Of a stretch of 64,000 bases of DNA, positions 20,549-31,315 are shown piece after piece. This stretch comes from an uncultured Pelagibacteraceae bacterium (GTDB lineage Bacteria; Pseudomonadota; Alphaproteobacteria; Pelagibacterales; Pelagibacteraceae): positions 1 to 64,000 of the forward strand of contig CACORJ010000001.1 in the NCBI GenBank assembly GCA_902629575.1. Reading direction: 5' to 3'. The first letter of the stretch is position 1; every line of letters begins with the position of its first letter. Made by a program: the position numbers and the translations under genes. Under the pieces are notes generated by a model. It searched no databases. It was not told the origin of the DNA and saw nothing but the letters and a program-made list of their open reading frames with translations.

Positions 20549-21265
20549 TTAATTCATTTCCATTGCTAAATCCTCTAATTTAATGTCACCGTCATATATT
20601 GCTTTTCCAACTATGATGCCCTCAATATTTTTTAAATTTTTAGCTTTTTTAATGTCATTTATTGATGATACTCCACCAGATATTATTACTGGGCAATTTG
20701 ATATCTCGGCAACTTTCATTGTTTCATCAAAATTTGGACTTTGTTTCATACCATCTTTATTGATATCGGTGTAAATCAATCTACTTGCACCAAAATCATT
20801 CACCTCTTTTAAATAATCTAAAGTTAATTTGTTGGAATTTTCTTTCCACCCAGAGACAGATAAATAGCCTTCTTTAGCATCTAAACCTAAAGCAATCCTG
20901 TTTGGAAATTTTTCACAAGCTTCTTTTAAAAAATTTTTATCTTTTATAGCAGCACTTCCTAAAATAACTTTTTCAACGCCAGCATCAATGTATTTTTGAA
21001 TACTATAAAAATTTCTAATACCACCACCTACCTCAACCTTTAAATTAAATTTACCAACTATATCCTGAATAATATCTAAATTTACTGTTTCTCCAGTTAA
21101 AGCACCATCTAAATCAACTATGTGTAAATTTTTAAATCCATTATCTTTATATCTCCCGGCTTGCTCAACAGGAGACATTTCATACTCGGTTTTGTTGTCA
21201 AAATCTCCCTTAACTAATCTTACACATTTTTTGTCTTTTATATCTATTGCGGGAAATATTTTCAT
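20549..21265 (-). CDS. hisA: ProFAR isomerase HisA
   Basis: MKIFPAIDIKDKKCVRLVKGDF, VEVGGGIRN, VIISGGVSS. Confidence 0.97.
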   Translation of the reverse strand: MKIFPAIDIKDKKCVRLVKGDFDNKTEYEMSPVEQAGRYKDNGFKNLHIVDLDGALTGETVNLDIIQDIVGKFNLKVEVGGGIRNFYSIQKYIDAGVEKVILGSAAIKDKNFLKEACEKFPNRIALGLDAKEGYLSVSGWKENSNKLTLDYLKEVNDFGASRLIYTDINKDGMKQSPNFDETMKVAEISNCPVIISGGVSSINDIKKAKNLKNIEGIIVGKAIYDGDIKLEDLAMEMN

Positions 21266-21287
21266 TTATTCCTTTTTTTTATTTTTT

Positions 21288-21914
21288 TTATAAATTTATA
21301 AAATTATCAATTATTTTTAATCCAGTTTTATCACTCTTCTCAGGGTGAAATTGGGTTCCGAAAATATTTTCTTTTTCAACAGAGCAAACAATATTTGATG
21401 AATAATCTGTTGTTGATGAAATTACATTTCTATCTTCTGGGACAAGTTCATAGCTATGTACAAAATACATATGAGAATTATTTTCTATATCTTTAAAAAT
21501 TTTACTATCTTTAACAATATTAATTTGATTCCAACCAATGTGAGGAAGTTTATACTTTCCATTTTGATTATTAATTTTTGATACTTTACCCGAAACCCAA
21601 CCAAGGCCTTTGGTTTCTGTTTCTTCATATCCAATATCTGCAAACATTTGTAATCCAACACAAATACCAAGAATCGGTTTTTTATTAGTTATTGCAAATT
21701 CGTTAAGCATATCTGTAAGGCCATCAATATTGTTTAACGCTTCTATACAACTTTTAAATGAGCCCTGCCCTGGTAAAACTACTTTGTCAGAAGATTTAAT
21801 CTTACTTAAATCTGAAGTAACTTCAATTTTTACCTTATCTTTAGCAACCTCGTTAAAAGAGTTTACGACCGAGCTTATATTGCCCGAATTATAATCAACA
21901 ATTGTAACGTTCAT
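21288..21914 (-). CDS. hisH: Imidazole glycerol phosphate synthase subunit HisH
   Basis: VTIVDYNSGNISSV, LPGQGSF, PILGICVGLQMFA, GTQFHPEKS. Confidence 0.96.
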   Translation of the reverse strand: MNVTIVDYNSGNISSVVNSFNEVAKDKVKIEVTSDLSKIKSSDKVVLPGQGSFKSCIEALNNIDGLTDMLNEFAITNKKPILGICVGLQMFADIGYEETETKGLGWVSGKVSKINNQNGKYKLPHIGWNQINIVKDSKIFKDIENNSHMYFVHSYELVPEDRNVISSTTDYSSNIVCSVEKENIFGTQFHPEKSDKTGLKIIDNFINL

Positions 21915-21919
21915 TAAAC

Positions 21920-22510
21920 TTATAACGAGCCTTTGGTGGATGGAATACTCTTTTTGTTTCTTGGATCCATCTCTAATGCAGCTCTTAATGATCTTGCAAG
22001 GCCTTTATAACAAGACTCAATGATATGGTGACTATTATCACCATAAATATTTTCAATATGTAAAGTAATTCCAGCAGATTGTGAGAAAGCCTGAAACCAC
22101 TCTTTAAATAGTTCGGTATCCATCTCTCCAAGTTTCTCGACCTTTAATTTTACCTTCCATATAAGATATGGTCTATTAGAAACATCCACTGCTACACGTG
22201 ATAATGTTTCATCCATTGGTATCATCGCATGTGCATATCTTTTAATTCCAACAAATTTTTTAGCTGCTTTTTTTAAAGCTTCACCAATTGCAATTCCTGT
22301 ATCCTCTGTAGTGTGATGAAGGTCAATATGTGTATCTCCTTTTGCTTTAACCTTTAGATCAATAAGTGAATGCTTTGACAACTGCTCAAGCATATGATCT
22401 AAAAATCCAATACCAGTGTCAATTTGGTACTTACCTTTGCCATCAATATTTACTTCAACATTAATGCTGGTTTCTTTTGTTTTTCTAGATACTTTTCCTT
22501 TTCTAGCCAT
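21920..22510 (-). CDS. hisB: Imidazoleglycerol-phosphate dehydratase
   Basis: [58 protein letters not shown]. Confidence 0.97.
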   Translation of the reverse strand: MARKGKVSRKTKETSINVEVNIDGKGKYQIDTGIGFLDHMLEQLSKHSLIDLKVKAKGDTHIDLHHTTEDTGIAIGEALKKAAKKFVGIKRYAHAMIPMDETLSRVAVDVSNRPYLIWKVKLKVEKLGEMDTELFKEWFQAFSQSAGITLHIENIYGDNSHHIIESCYKGLARSLRAALEMDPRNKKSIPSTKGSL

Positions 22511-22564
22511 ATATTTTTAATGGTATACATACATAATCCCACTATATCAATATCAGTCTAAACA

Positions 22565-22593
22565 CTTGAAGTATCAAAAATAGTTACCATTTA
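22565..22593 (+). promoter_or_regulatory. Possible sigma-32-type promoter for hslVU
   Basis: CTTGAA-N14-TACCATTTA compared with the classical CTTGAA...CCCCATTTA pattern (7/9 in the -10); 6 nt before the hslV ATG. Confidence 0.45.
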
Positions 22594-22599
22594 TTAGTT

Positions 22600-23115
22600 A
22601 TGACAACAATTGTGTTAGTTAGAAAAAATAATGAAGTAGTAGTAGCTGGAGACGGCCAAGTTAGTATGGGAAATACAGTTGTTAAAAGTACCGCTTCAAA
22701 AGTCAGAAAAATTGAAAAAAGAGATGTCGTTGCTGGTTTTGCTGGATCAACAGCAGATGCATTGACTTTATTCGAGAGACTAGAGGGAAAACTTGAAAAA
22801 CATGCAGGCAACTTGTCAAGAGCTGCAGTTGAATTAGCAAAGGATTGGAGAACGGATAAATATTTAAGAAGATTAGAAGCGTTGATGGCGGTAGGAGATA
22901 AAAATAATAGTTATATAATCTCGGGTACGGGAGACGTTTTGGAGCCAGAAGGTGATGTGATTGGTATAGGTTCTGGAGGAAATTATGCTTTAGCAGCAGG
23001 AAAAGTTTTAATGGAAGGAAATATGTCTGCTGAAGATGTGGCAAAAAAAGCAATTAAAGTTGCAGCAGATATATGTGTTTTTACAAACGATAATGTTAAA
23101 ATAGAAAAAATATAA
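22600..23115 (+). CDS. hslV: HslUV protease subunit HslV
   Basis: [38 protein letters not shown]; Thr nucleophile after Met. Confidence 0.97.
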   Translation: MTTIVLVRKNNEVVVAGDGQVSMGNTVVKSTASKVRKIEKRDVVAGFAGSTADALTLFERLEGKLEKHAGNLSRAAVELAKDWRTDKYLRRLEALMAVGDKNNSYIISGTGDVLEPEGDVIGIGSGGNYALAAGKVLMEGNMSAEDVAKKAIKVAADICVFTNDNVKIEKI

Positions 23116-24488
23116 TGGATAATTCAAACGTAACACCACTACATCCTAAAGAAAAAAATAAAAAAGAAAATGCATCTTTGGTAAGTTCATTGTCTCCAAG
23201 AGAAATAGTCTCTGAACTAGACCGATTTGTAGTTGGGCAAAATAAAGCAAAAAAAGCTGTTGCAGTTGCTCTTAGAAATAGGTGGAGAAGACAAGCACTA
23301 TCTGGTGAAATGAAAAATGAAATATTGCCAAAAAATATTTTGATGATTGGTCCAACTGGTGTGGGTAAGACGGAGATTTCTAGAAGGCTCTCGAAACTTG
23401 CTGAGGCTCCTTTTGTAAAAGTAGAGGCCACAAGATTTACTGAAGTTGGATATGTTGGAAGAGATGTAGAACAAATTGTAAGAGATTTAATAGAAATCGC
23501 AATTTCGATGGAAAAAGTAAAAAAAAGAAAAGAAGTTCACGCTAAAGCTCAAAAGGCAGCAGAAGAAAAAGTTTTGGATGCTTTAGTCGGAAAAAAAGCA
23601 AGCTTAGCTACGAGAGAAAGTTTTAGAAAACGTCTTAGAAACGGTGATCTTGATGATAACGAGATAGAGATTGCGGTAAGTGATACTAGCTCAGGTGGAA
23701 CTTCATTTGAAATCCCTGGCATGCCAGGAGCTAATGTTGGAATGATAAATATTGGAGAAATGATTGGGAAATCTATGGGCAGTAAAGAAAAGAAAAAGAA
23801 GATGACTGTTAAAGAGTCTCATGAAATTTTGATAAACGATGAATCTGATAAATTAATTGAACAAGATAAGATTATAAAAGCAGCAAAATTATCCACAGAA
23901 AACAATGGAATCGTTTTTCTAGACGAAATAGATAAAATCTCAGCTAGAACAGATAGGGTTGGTGGTGATGTATCGAGAGAAGGGGTACAAAGAGATTTGC
24001 TTCCACTTATTGAAGGAACTACGGTAAATACCAAACATGGTCCCATTAAAACAGATCATATCTTATTTATTGCCTCTGGAGCTTTCCAGCTGGCAAAACC
24101 GTCCGATTTACTACCAGAACTTCAAGGGAGATTGCCAATAAGAGTTGAGTTAGAAGCTTTAACAAGTGATGACTTCAAAAGAATTTTAAAAGAACCAGAT
24201 TACAGTTTAATTAAACAATATATAGCCTTATTAAAAACAGAAAATGTAGAATTAGAATTTTCTGAGGATGGAATAGATACGATAGCAAAAATAGCATCTG
24301 AAGTAAACGCAACTGTTGAAAATATTGGAGCTAGAAGACTTCATACAATTATTGAAAAAATTCTTGATGATATAAGTTTTACCGCTACAGACAAAGCTGG
24401 TGAAAAAATAGTTATCAACAAAGAATATATAAATAAGAACTTAGATAATTTAGTAAAAGATACTGATCTGTCTAAATTTATTTTATAA
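23115..24488 (+). CDS. hslU: HslUV ATPase subunit HslU
   Basis: [60 protein letters not shown]. Confidence 0.97.
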   Translation: MDNSNVTPLHPKEKNKKENASLVSSLSPREIVSELDRFVVGQNKAKKAVAVALRNRWRRQALSGEMKNEILPKNILMIGPTGVGKTEISRRLSKLAEAPFVKVEATRFTEVGYVGRDVEQIVRDLIEIAISMEKVKKRKEVHAKAQKAAEEKVLDALVGKKASLATRESFRKRLRNGDLDDNEIEIAVSDTSSGGTSFEIPGMPGANVGMINIGEMIGKSMGSKEKKKKMTVKESHEILINDESDKLIEQDKIIKAAKLSTENNGIVFLDEIDKISARTDRVGGDVSREGVQRDLLPLIEGTTVNTKHGPIKTDHILFIASGAFQLAKPSDLLPELQGRLPIRVELEALTSDDFKRILKEPDYSLIKQYIALLKTENVELEFSEDGIDTIAKIASEVNATVENIGARRLHTIIEKILDDISFTATDKAGEKIVINKEYINKNLDNLVKDTDLSKFIL

Positions 24489-24896
24489 TTTTTTTTTTAA
24501 AAAAATATAAAAAGCTCCACTACCTCCATCTTTTATTTCAGCCTCTTTAATTTCTCTTATCTTTCCGGATAATTCATTATTTTTTTTAATAAATTCTGGA
24601 ACTGAAAACCTTAAAATACTTAAGTCTTTTGAAATATAAGGATCTCCATCTACGTTAGAATGTAAACCTTTTCCTGTTACACAAATTATTTTTGAAATAC
24701 CTTCCTCATATGAGTCATTTATTAGAGTTTCTATAATCTCATTAGCTTTATGTAATGTATAACCATGAAAATCTACACGCAGAGTTCTTAAAGGTTTTTT
24801 TTCTTTAACACCAGCATCTTTATCATGCAACTTTTCATTGCCTGAAATAAAATTTTTCCATGCTTTTTTATCTTTGTCTGAAATTTTATCTTTCAA
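24483..24896 (-). CDS. Smr/MutS2-domain protein
   Basis: [20 protein letters not shown]...[10 protein letters not shown]...[12 protein letters not shown]. Confidence 0.9.
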   Translation of the reverse strand: MKDKISDKDKKAWKNFISGNEKLHDKDAGVKEKKPLRTLRVDFHGYTLHKANEIIETLINDSYEEGISKIICVTGKGLHSNVDGDPYISKDLSILRFSVPEFIKKNNELSGKIREIKEAEIKDGGSGAFYIFLKKKL

Positions 24897-25493
24897 TTAG
24901 GTTAAAGTATCTACTAGTTGCCAGTTTGGATTGCTAGATCTTATATCTCTTGAAAAGACCCAAGTATCATAAATTTTTTTAATTTTTTCTGGGTGTCCAG
25001 AAATAATTTTTTTGTCTTTATCCTTTATGCAAGTTATTACCTCACTCACAAAATCGACAGTAACATTTAAAATTTTATCTATTTTTTTATGCTCTTTTAT
25101 TTTTGCTGAATTTACTCCGATAAAAGTAATTTCTGCGTAATGGCCTCTCTTGCTTCTCTCTCTTAGGGCATTTACAAATTGATCATAGATCTTTTTGCTT
25201 AATAAAGGCTTGCTTGAAGTTATTTTATTATCATTATCACTAAAGTCAGTGATAATTGTTTCATACGCAATTTTAGCGCCCTTCAAAAATTCTTTTTGGG
25301 CCTGATCGTCAAAATTTTCTTTTTCTAGAGCCTTATTTTCAACTTGAATATTATTAAGCACTTTCTCAAATTGAGATCCTGTCTTTCCATCAAATCCTGT
25401 TCTTTTTCCTAAAATTCCTCTCAACCTGATAAAAATAAAACCGGCAATCATTGCTAGCAATATAATATCTATATACTCAAAACTATAATTCAT
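24897..25493 (-). CDS. Tim44/TimA domain protein
   Basis: N-terminal TM, GAKIAYETIITDF, VTVDFVSEVITCIKD, DTWVFSRDIRSSNPNWQLVDT. Confidence 0.9.
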   Translation of the reverse strand: MNYSFEYIDIILLAMIAGFIFIRLRGILGKRTGFDGKTGSQFEKVLNNIQVENKALEKENFDDQAQKEFLKGAKIAYETIITDFSDNDNKITSSKPLLSKKIYDQFVNALRERSKRGHYAEITFIGVNSAKIKEHKKIDKILNVTVDFVSEVITCIKDKDKKIISGHPEKIKKIYDTWVFSRDIRSSNPNWQLVDTLT

Positions 25494-25550
25494 ACTATTA
25501 ATGTAATTGTTAGTTGAAATTAATCAACATAGTAATTACATTTAAGACAA

Positions 25551-25976
25551 ATGAACCCAGTTTTATTATCAATAATTCTAATTCCAATTTTAGAAATTTA
25601 TTTATTTATAAAAATTGGCGCTCAAATAGGCGCTTTTAATACAATTTTACTTATCTTTATTACAGCAATTATAGGGGTTTATTACGCAAAATACGAAGGT
25701 TTAAACACTATAAGATCTGGAATTACTCAATTAGTTAGAAATGAAATGCCTGCTTATGAAATAATATCCGGAGCAGCAATTGCGTTTGCAGCATTATTGT
25801 TGATCCTTCCAGGTTTTGCTACTGATTGTTTAGGATTTCTACTTATATTCCCTATCACGAGGAAGTTATTTTTTGGAAATCTATCAAAAAAATTTAATAA
25901 AAATAAGGATATAAAAAAAAATTTTATAGATGGAGAGTATGAAGATATAGAGGAGAACGATGACAGAAAAGTTTAA
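25551..25976 (+). CDS. fxsA: FxsA family membrane protein
   Basis: LIPILEIYLFIKIGAQIGAFNTILLIFITAIIGVYYAKYEG...LLILPGFATDCLGFLLIFP. Confidence 0.92.
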   Translation: MNPVLLSIILIPILEIYLFIKIGAQIGAFNTILLIFITAIIGVYYAKYEGLNTIRSGITQLVRNEMPAYEIISGAAIAFAALLLILPGFATDCLGFLLIFPITRKLFFGNLSKKFNKNKDIKKNFIDGEYEDIEENDDRKV

Positions 25977-26382
25977 AATTTTAGCAAAATATATAAAAGA
26001 TATGTCAAGCGAAACCCCCGATGTAGAAACTTTTCTATTTGTTAAAGAAAATATCTCAAAATATCAACTTAATATAGATATTACTTCCAAAGCTCTTAAA
26101 AATAAATTAATCGAAGTTAACACTACATTAAAATTTGAGGATAAAGAACCTAACCCAAAAAAATCTTATTACGAAATCGTTTACACATCAATTATAAAAG
26201 TTGATGATGATGTGAAAGAAAAAAGAGACCTTGAAAAGATTATTTTATGTGAAGTGCCCACAAAAATTTATCCCGATTTAGAAAATTCATTTCTGAATTT
26301 AATACATAATTCAGGACATCCATCTATTAAATTGGAAAAAAAAATCGATTTTGTAAAACTTTATAACGAAAAATTTAATTAA
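25960..26382 (+). CDS. secB: Protein-export chaperone SecB-like
   Basis: 140 aa, 'KYIKDMSSETPDVETF', position next to fxsA/tim44/dnaQ as in alphaproteobacteria. Confidence 0.8.
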   Translation: MTEKFKILAKYIKDMSSETPDVETFLFVKENISKYQLNIDITSKALKNKLIEVNTTLKFEDKEPNPKKSYYEIVYTSIIKVDDDVKEKRDLEKIILCEVPTKIYPDLENSFLNLIHNSGHPSIKLEKKIDFVKLYNEKFN

Positions 26383-27041
26383 AAAAAATTTTTTTTTAAA
26401 TCTTTTTTTAAAAATTCTCTATGATTTCTTAATTCTTCTTGGCTTGGTTCAACTATTTTTTTAAAATATGAAATATTATCATCGCCAACAACTTTTAATT
26501 TATCATCGTCTTTTTTAAAATCTAAAGTGGGTTCTTTTTGATCAGTCAGATTAATATAAACTTTTGATAATAACTCGCAATCAATTAAGGCCGTGTGTTG
26601 TACCCTTTTAGAATTGTCAATTCTGTATCTTTTACATAAAGCGTCAAGGCTAATCGACGATCCAGGAAATTTATCTCTCGCTATAGAAAGGGTATCGATA
26701 ATTTGATTTTTTATTTTATCCATTCCAAGAATTTTTAATTCGTTATTTATATGAGCTAAGTCAAATGCAGCATTATGAATTACCAATTTTTTTCCATCAA
26801 TAAACTTTAAAAAATCTTGCACAATTTCTTTAAACTTTTTCTGCTTTGATAAAAAATCATCTGAGTATCCATGCACTTCAAAGGCCTTTTCAGAAACTTT
26901 TCTTTCGGGGTTTATGTAACAATGAAATTTTTTTTTTGTGGGAATTAGATTATCCAATTCTATACACCCTATTTCAACAATTCGATGACCTTCGGCAACC
27001 GATATACCTGTAGTTTCAGTATCTAAAACTATTTCTTTCAT
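26379..27041 (-). CDS. dnaQ: DNA polymerase III epsilon subunit
   Basis: EIVLDTETTGISVAEGHRIVEIGCIEL, HNAAFDLAHIN, HTALIDCELLSKVYINL. Confidence 0.96.
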   Translation of the reverse strand: MKEIVLDTETTGISVAEGHRIVEIGCIELDNLIPTKKKFHCYINPERKVSEKAFEVHGYSDDFLSKQKKFKEIVQDFLKFIDGKKLVIHNAAFDLAHINNELKILGMDKIKNQIIDTLSIARDKFPGSSISLDALCKRYRIDNSKRVQHTALIDCELLSKVYINLTDQKEPTLDFKKDDDKLKVVGDDNISYFKKIVEPSQEELRNHREFLKKDLKKNFF

Positions 27042-27610
27042 TTCTTAATTTGTCTTAATATATCTTTAACTCTTTTTTGAGCTATAATTTTATTAAAATT
27101 ATTATAAATAATATAGTCAGATTTTTTTCTTTTATAAGCTTGTTTAAATTGGAGGCTTTGAAATTTCTTAAAAATAGACATATTAAAATTTTTTCTTTTT
27201 TTAATTTTGTTTAATGTTTTCTCTTTATTAGACTGAATAAAGATAATTATATCGTTTTTCTTATTAAGTTTATTCTCTAAAAAAAGTGGGATGTCCAAAA
27301 TAACTATTTTCTTTTTTTTGTTTATTATCAAAAATTTTCTTAATTTTTGCTTCACATGTGGATGAACGATAGAGGTAATTTTCCTAAGATTTGTTTTTTT
27401 TTTTAATATCACGTTTATGAGTTCTTTTTTTTTTATAGGGAATTTGAAAAAATATTCAGGAATTTTTTTTTTTAACTCATTGTATATTTTTTTATTTTTA
27501 GAATAAATACTTGTAACGACTTTATCGGCATTAAAAACTGGGTAACCAAATAATTTTGAGATAAAAGTTTTGCCAGATCCAATGCTTCCTATAATTGCAA
27601 TTCTAATCAT
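27038..27610 (-). CDS. coaE: Dephospho-CoA kinase
   Basis: IAIIGSIGSGKTFISKLF, FNADKVV, ILDIPLFLE. Confidence 0.93.
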   Translation of the reverse strand: MIRIAIIGSIGSGKTFISKLFGYPVFNADKVVTSIYSKNKKIYNELKKKIPEYFFKFPIKKKELINVILKKKTNLRKITSIVHPHVKQKLRKFLIINKKKKIVILDIPLFLENKLNKKNDIIIFIQSNKEKTLNKIKKRKNFNMSIFKKFQSLQFKQAYKRKKSDYIIYNNFNKIIAQKRVKDILRQIKK

Positions 27611-28400
27611 TATATATATATTTTACCAATTCATTATTTATTTTGGGCTTCAAATTATGCCACAAACTAAATGATCTTTGAGCCTGATATAAAAACATAT
27701 CTCTTCCATTAATAATTTTATGGCCAAATTTTTCTGCTTCCAATAAAAAATGTGTTTTAGAGGGATTATATATTATGTCGTAAAACGTTTTTTTCCCCGA
27801 AAGAGATTTTAAATTTAAATTAAGTTTATCACCTTTTTTCAAACCAATACTTGTGGAATTAATGAAAAAATCACAATTTTTAATTTTACCCCATTTTAAT
27901 ATTTTAATGAAATTATATTTTTTTTTTAAATTTAACGCATTTTTATAGGTCCTATTAGATAGATATATTTTTTTAACTTTTAAATTTTTTAAAGCGTGAA
28001 TTATAGATGGCACAACTCCTCCAGCTCCAAATATTAAAACAGATTTTTCTTTGATATCTAATTTATTTTTTATAATTGACTTTTGAAAACCAAATACATC
28101 TGTATTGTCGCCATGAATTTTACCTTTTTTAAAAAAAATTGTATTTACAGAATTTGTACTTTTTGCAATTCTTGACATTGTTTCAATGAAGGGTATTACT
28201 TCTTGCTTATATGGAACTGTCACGTTCATTCCATAAATTTTTTTCCCTTTGATTTTTTTTATAATTTTTTCTACTTCATTTTTTTTTGGAACAATTTTTT
28301 TGTAATTTGCTTTTATTTTATTTTCCTTAAACCAATAATTATGAATCTTTGGTGATAAAGAGTGTGAAATAGGATTACCAATTATAATGTGTCTTTTCAT
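27603..28400 (-). CDS. aroE: Shikimate dehydrogenase
   Basis: IIGNPISHSLSPKIHNYWF, GMNVTVPYKQEVI, GDNTDVFGF, LIFGAGGVVPSIIHAL. Confidence 0.95.
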   Translation of the reverse strand: MKRHIIIGNPISHSLSPKIHNYWFKENKIKANYKKIVPKKNEVEKIIKKIKGKKIYGMNVTVPYKQEVIPFIETMSRIAKSTNSVNTIFFKKGKIHGDNTDVFGFQKSIIKNKLDIKEKSVLIFGAGGVVPSIIHALKNLKVKKIYLSNRTYKNALNLKKKYNFIKILKWGKIKNCDFFINSTSIGLKKGDKLNLNLKSLSGKKTFYDIIYNPSKTHFLLEAEKFGHKIINGRDMFLYQAQRSFSLWHNLKPKINNELVKYIYND

Positions 28401-28403
28401 TTT

Positions 28404-29885
28404 TTAATCAATTAACATTTTTTTTATTGCTATATTCCAACCTTTAATTAATTTATTTCTATTGTATTTCTTAATTTTAGGCCTGAACTCTTTATCTTTT
28501 TTCCACAATTTTTTTATATCATTAAAAGATTTAAATAATCCAGATTTATAGCCAGCAAAAAAAGCAACGCCGACGGCGGTTGTTTCTACAATTTTAGGTC
28601 TAATAACTTCTAAGTCTAACAAATCTGATAAAAATTGTGAAAACCAATTGTTCACTGACATTCCCCCATCAATCTTAAGACTTTTGGGTTTTATACCGTC
28701 TTTTTTAAATAAATTTAATAAGTCAAAAGTTTGGTAAGCAACAGATTCTATTGTTGCTCTAACTAATGTTTGCCAATCACTGTCTCCTGTTAATCCTGTG
28801 ATTAAACCTCTTGCGTCTGACTTCCAATGAGGAGCTCCCATACCACTAAATGCTGGAACAATAAAAACACCTTTATTACTCAAAGTAGAATTTAAAATTT
28901 TTTCTGTTTCTTGTGCATTATTAATTACTTTAATTTTATCTCTTAACCACTGAACTCCTGCACCAGCAATAAATATTGAGCCTTCTAACGCGTAAATTGT
29001 TTTGTTACCAATCTTATAACAAATTGTTGTGATTAATTTATTTTTTGAATTAATTTTTTTTTGTCCGGTGTTGATAATTGTAAATGCTCCGGTTCCAAAA
29101 GTGCTTTTAATAGAACCCCTTTCAAAACAATTTTGACCAATAGCTGCTGCTTGTTGGTCACCGAGTACAGCTGATATGGGTATTTCGAGATTTAATATCT
29201 CTTTGCTAGTCAAACCAAAATCATCGACTGAATTCATTACTTTTGGCAATATCTTTTTTGGAATACCTAATTTTTTAATAATTTTATTATCCCACTTATT
29301 ACTATCAATATTATATAGCATTGTTCTACTTGCATTAGTTGCATCTGTTAGGTGTTTTTTACCTGAAGTAAGCTTCCATATTAAAAAAGTATCTACAGTT
29401 CCAAAAAGTAAATTATCGAATTTTAATAGTTTCTTAGAAGACTTAACATTATCTAAAATCCATTTGATCTTAGTAGCTGAAAAATAAGGATCAATGTATA
29501 AACCAGTTTTATTTTTAATAATCTTTTCAAGTCTATTTTTTTTTAGTCTATCACAATAGTTTTGGGTTCTTCTATCTTGCCAGACAATTGCTTTATATAT
29601 GGGTCTGCCTGTTCGTTTGTCCCACATAATTGTTGTTTCTCTTTGATTTGTTATTCCTATACTTATTATCTTACCCTTAAGAAGATTTACTTTTTTGATT
29701 ACATTTTTTAACCCTCTTAAAGTTGTTGACCATATCTCGTTAGGGTCATGTTCAACCCACCCACTTTTGGGGAAATATTGTTTAATTTCACTTTGATATT
29801 TTGAAATTATATTAATTTTCTCATCAAAAAGAATTACTCTTGTGGAAGATGTGCCTTGATCAATAGAAATAATAAATTTTTTCAA
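28404..29885 (-). CDS. glpK: Glycerol kinase
   Basis: FIISIDQGTSSTRVILF, GITNQRETTIMWDKRTGRPIYKAIVWQDRRT, STFGTGAF, KIDGGMSVNNWFSQFLSDLL. Confidence 0.96.
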   Translation of the reverse strand: MKKFIISIDQGTSSTRVILFDEKINIISKYQSEIKQYFPKSGWVEHDPNEIWSTTLRGLKNVIKKVNLLKGKIISIGITNQRETTIMWDKRTGRPIYKAIVWQDRRTQNYCDRLKKNRLEKIIKNKTGLYIDPYFSATKIKWILDNVKSSKKLLKFDNLLFGTVDTFLIWKLTSGKKHLTDATNASRTMLYNIDSNKWDNKIIKKLGIPKKILPKVMNSVDDFGLTSKEILNLEIPISAVLGDQQAAAIGQNCFERGSIKSTFGTGAFTIINTGQKKINSKNKLITTICYKIGNKTIYALEGSIFIAGAGVQWLRDKIKVINNAQETEKILNSTLSNKGVFIVPAFSGMGAPHWKSDARGLITGLTGDSDWQTLVRATIESVAYQTFDLLNLFKKDGIKPKSLKIDGGMSVNNWFSQFLSDLLDLEVIRPKIVETTAVGVAFFAGYKSGLFKSFNDIKKLWKKDKEFRPKIKKYNRNKLIKGWNIAIKKMLID

Positions 29886-29906
29886 AATATTTTTTTGGTT
29901 AAATTT

Positions 29907-30494
29907 TTATTCCTTTATAGTTGTCAAATATTCTTTTATTTTTTTAATGGGTAATCCCATAATTGTATCATTGTCCCCTTCAATTTTTGAAAATAACGAT
30001 CTTCCAACTCCTTCTATTTGATATACATTATAGGCGTATAAAGTCTCATCATCAATTTTCTTAAGATATTGTTTAAGGTCTTCTAAAGAAAACTCCTTCA
30101 TTACTAATTTTGCTTTATCTGTGTAGTTCCATATCATTTGTCCGTCTTTAGATATGCAAGCTGAACTTATTAAATAATGAGTTTTATTGTTCAAGGTTTT
30201 TAATATCTCTAGTGCCTCTGCCCTATTATTTGGTTTTGAAATTACAACTCCGTCCAAATCTATGACGCTATCAGCTCCCAGAACTATTTGGTTTTCATAT
30301 TTGGCGCTTATTTTGTTGGCTTTTAACTCAGCAAGATTTTTAGAAATGATTTCTGGCGAAGCATTTTCTTTATTCAAAGACTCTTTAACACTATCTTCAT
30401 CAATGTTGGATGGGACAACATCACATAAAATTCCGTAATTATTCAATATTTCTTTTCTAACTTTACTCTTAGAGGCTAAAATAATTTTTCTCAT
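29907..30494 (-). CDS. maf: Maf-like nucleotide pyrophosphatase
   Basis: ILASKSKVRKEIL, VLGADSVIDLDG, SKPNNRAEALEIL. Confidence 0.94.
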   Translation of the reverse strand: MRKIILASKSKVRKEILNNYGILCDVVPSNIDEDSVKESLNKENASPEIISKNLAELKANKISAKYENQIVLGADSVIDLDGVVISKPNNRAEALEILKTLNNKTHYLISSACISKDGQMIWNYTDKAKLVMKEFSLEDLKQYLKKIDDETLYAYNVYQIEGVGRSLFSKIEGDNDTIMGLPIKKIKEYLTTIKE

Positions 30495-31315
30495 TATTTT
30501 TGTTTGTAAATTTCATGAATTTTTATTACTGAAGCAGCAGTTTCTTCAACTGATTTTCTTGTAACATCAATTGTTGGCCAACCGTATTTTTTAAAAGTTT
30601 TTTTTGCATTATCAATTTCTTTCTGGATATTGTTAATATTAGTATATTTTGTATTTTCAGTTTCTTTTAAAGAGTTCATTCGATTTTTTCTTATATCAAC
30701 CAATCTTTCTGCTTCCGTATTTAAACCAATTATGCAACTTATTTTTGGATTTTCTCTTAAAGTTTTTGGTACAGAATTTTCATTTATTAATGGAATATTA
30801 GAAGTTTTATATCCTTTGTTAGCCAAATAAATAGATGTTGGTGTTTTGCTGGTCCTGCTTACTCCTAATAATACAATATCAGATTTGCTTACCTCATCTA
30901 ACAAATTTCCGTCATCATGATTCATGGTAAATTGAATAGCTTCAATCCTTTGATAATACTCTTCATTTAAAACATGTTGCCCGCTTGGCTCATGAGATGC
31001 TTTTTGATTTAATAATTTTGAAAAACTCAAAATTAAATTTCCTAATACACCAAAACAAGGTAGTCTTTTTTTTTCGCTTTCATTAGCTAAAAATTTTGCA
31101 AGATTGGTATCCACTATCGTATATAGAATTATAGAGTTATTAACTTTTTCAGCACTTTCTAAAATTTTAATAATTTGGTTTTCTGTTCTTGTGAAAGAAT
31201 AAGGGTGTACTTTATACTCTATATTCTTAAATTGAGCTTTTAAAGCCAAGAATATTCTGTCTAAAGTTTCTCCTGTGGAATCAGAAACAAGATAAATTTG
31301 ATAAGTATTACTCAT
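30494..31315 (-). CDS. ppsR: Pyruvate,water dikinase regulatory protein (DUF299/PpsR)
   Basis: IYLVSDSTGETLDRIFLALKAQF, VLLGVSRTSKTPTSIYLANKGYKTSNIPL, VEETAASVI. Confidence 0.96.
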   Translation of the reverse strand: MSNTYQIYLVSDSTGETLDRIFLALKAQFKNIEYKVHPYSFTRTENQIIKILESAEKVNNSIILYTIVDTNLAKFLANESEKKRLPCFGVLGNLILSFSKLLNQKASHEPSGQHVLNEEYYQRIEAIQFTMNHDDGNLLDEVSKSDIVLLGVSRTSKTPTSIYLANKGYKTSNIPLINENSVPKTLRENPKISCIIGLNTEAERLVDIRKNRMNSLKETENTKYTNINNIQKEIDNAKKTFKKYGWPTIDVTRKSVEETAASVIKIHEIYKQK

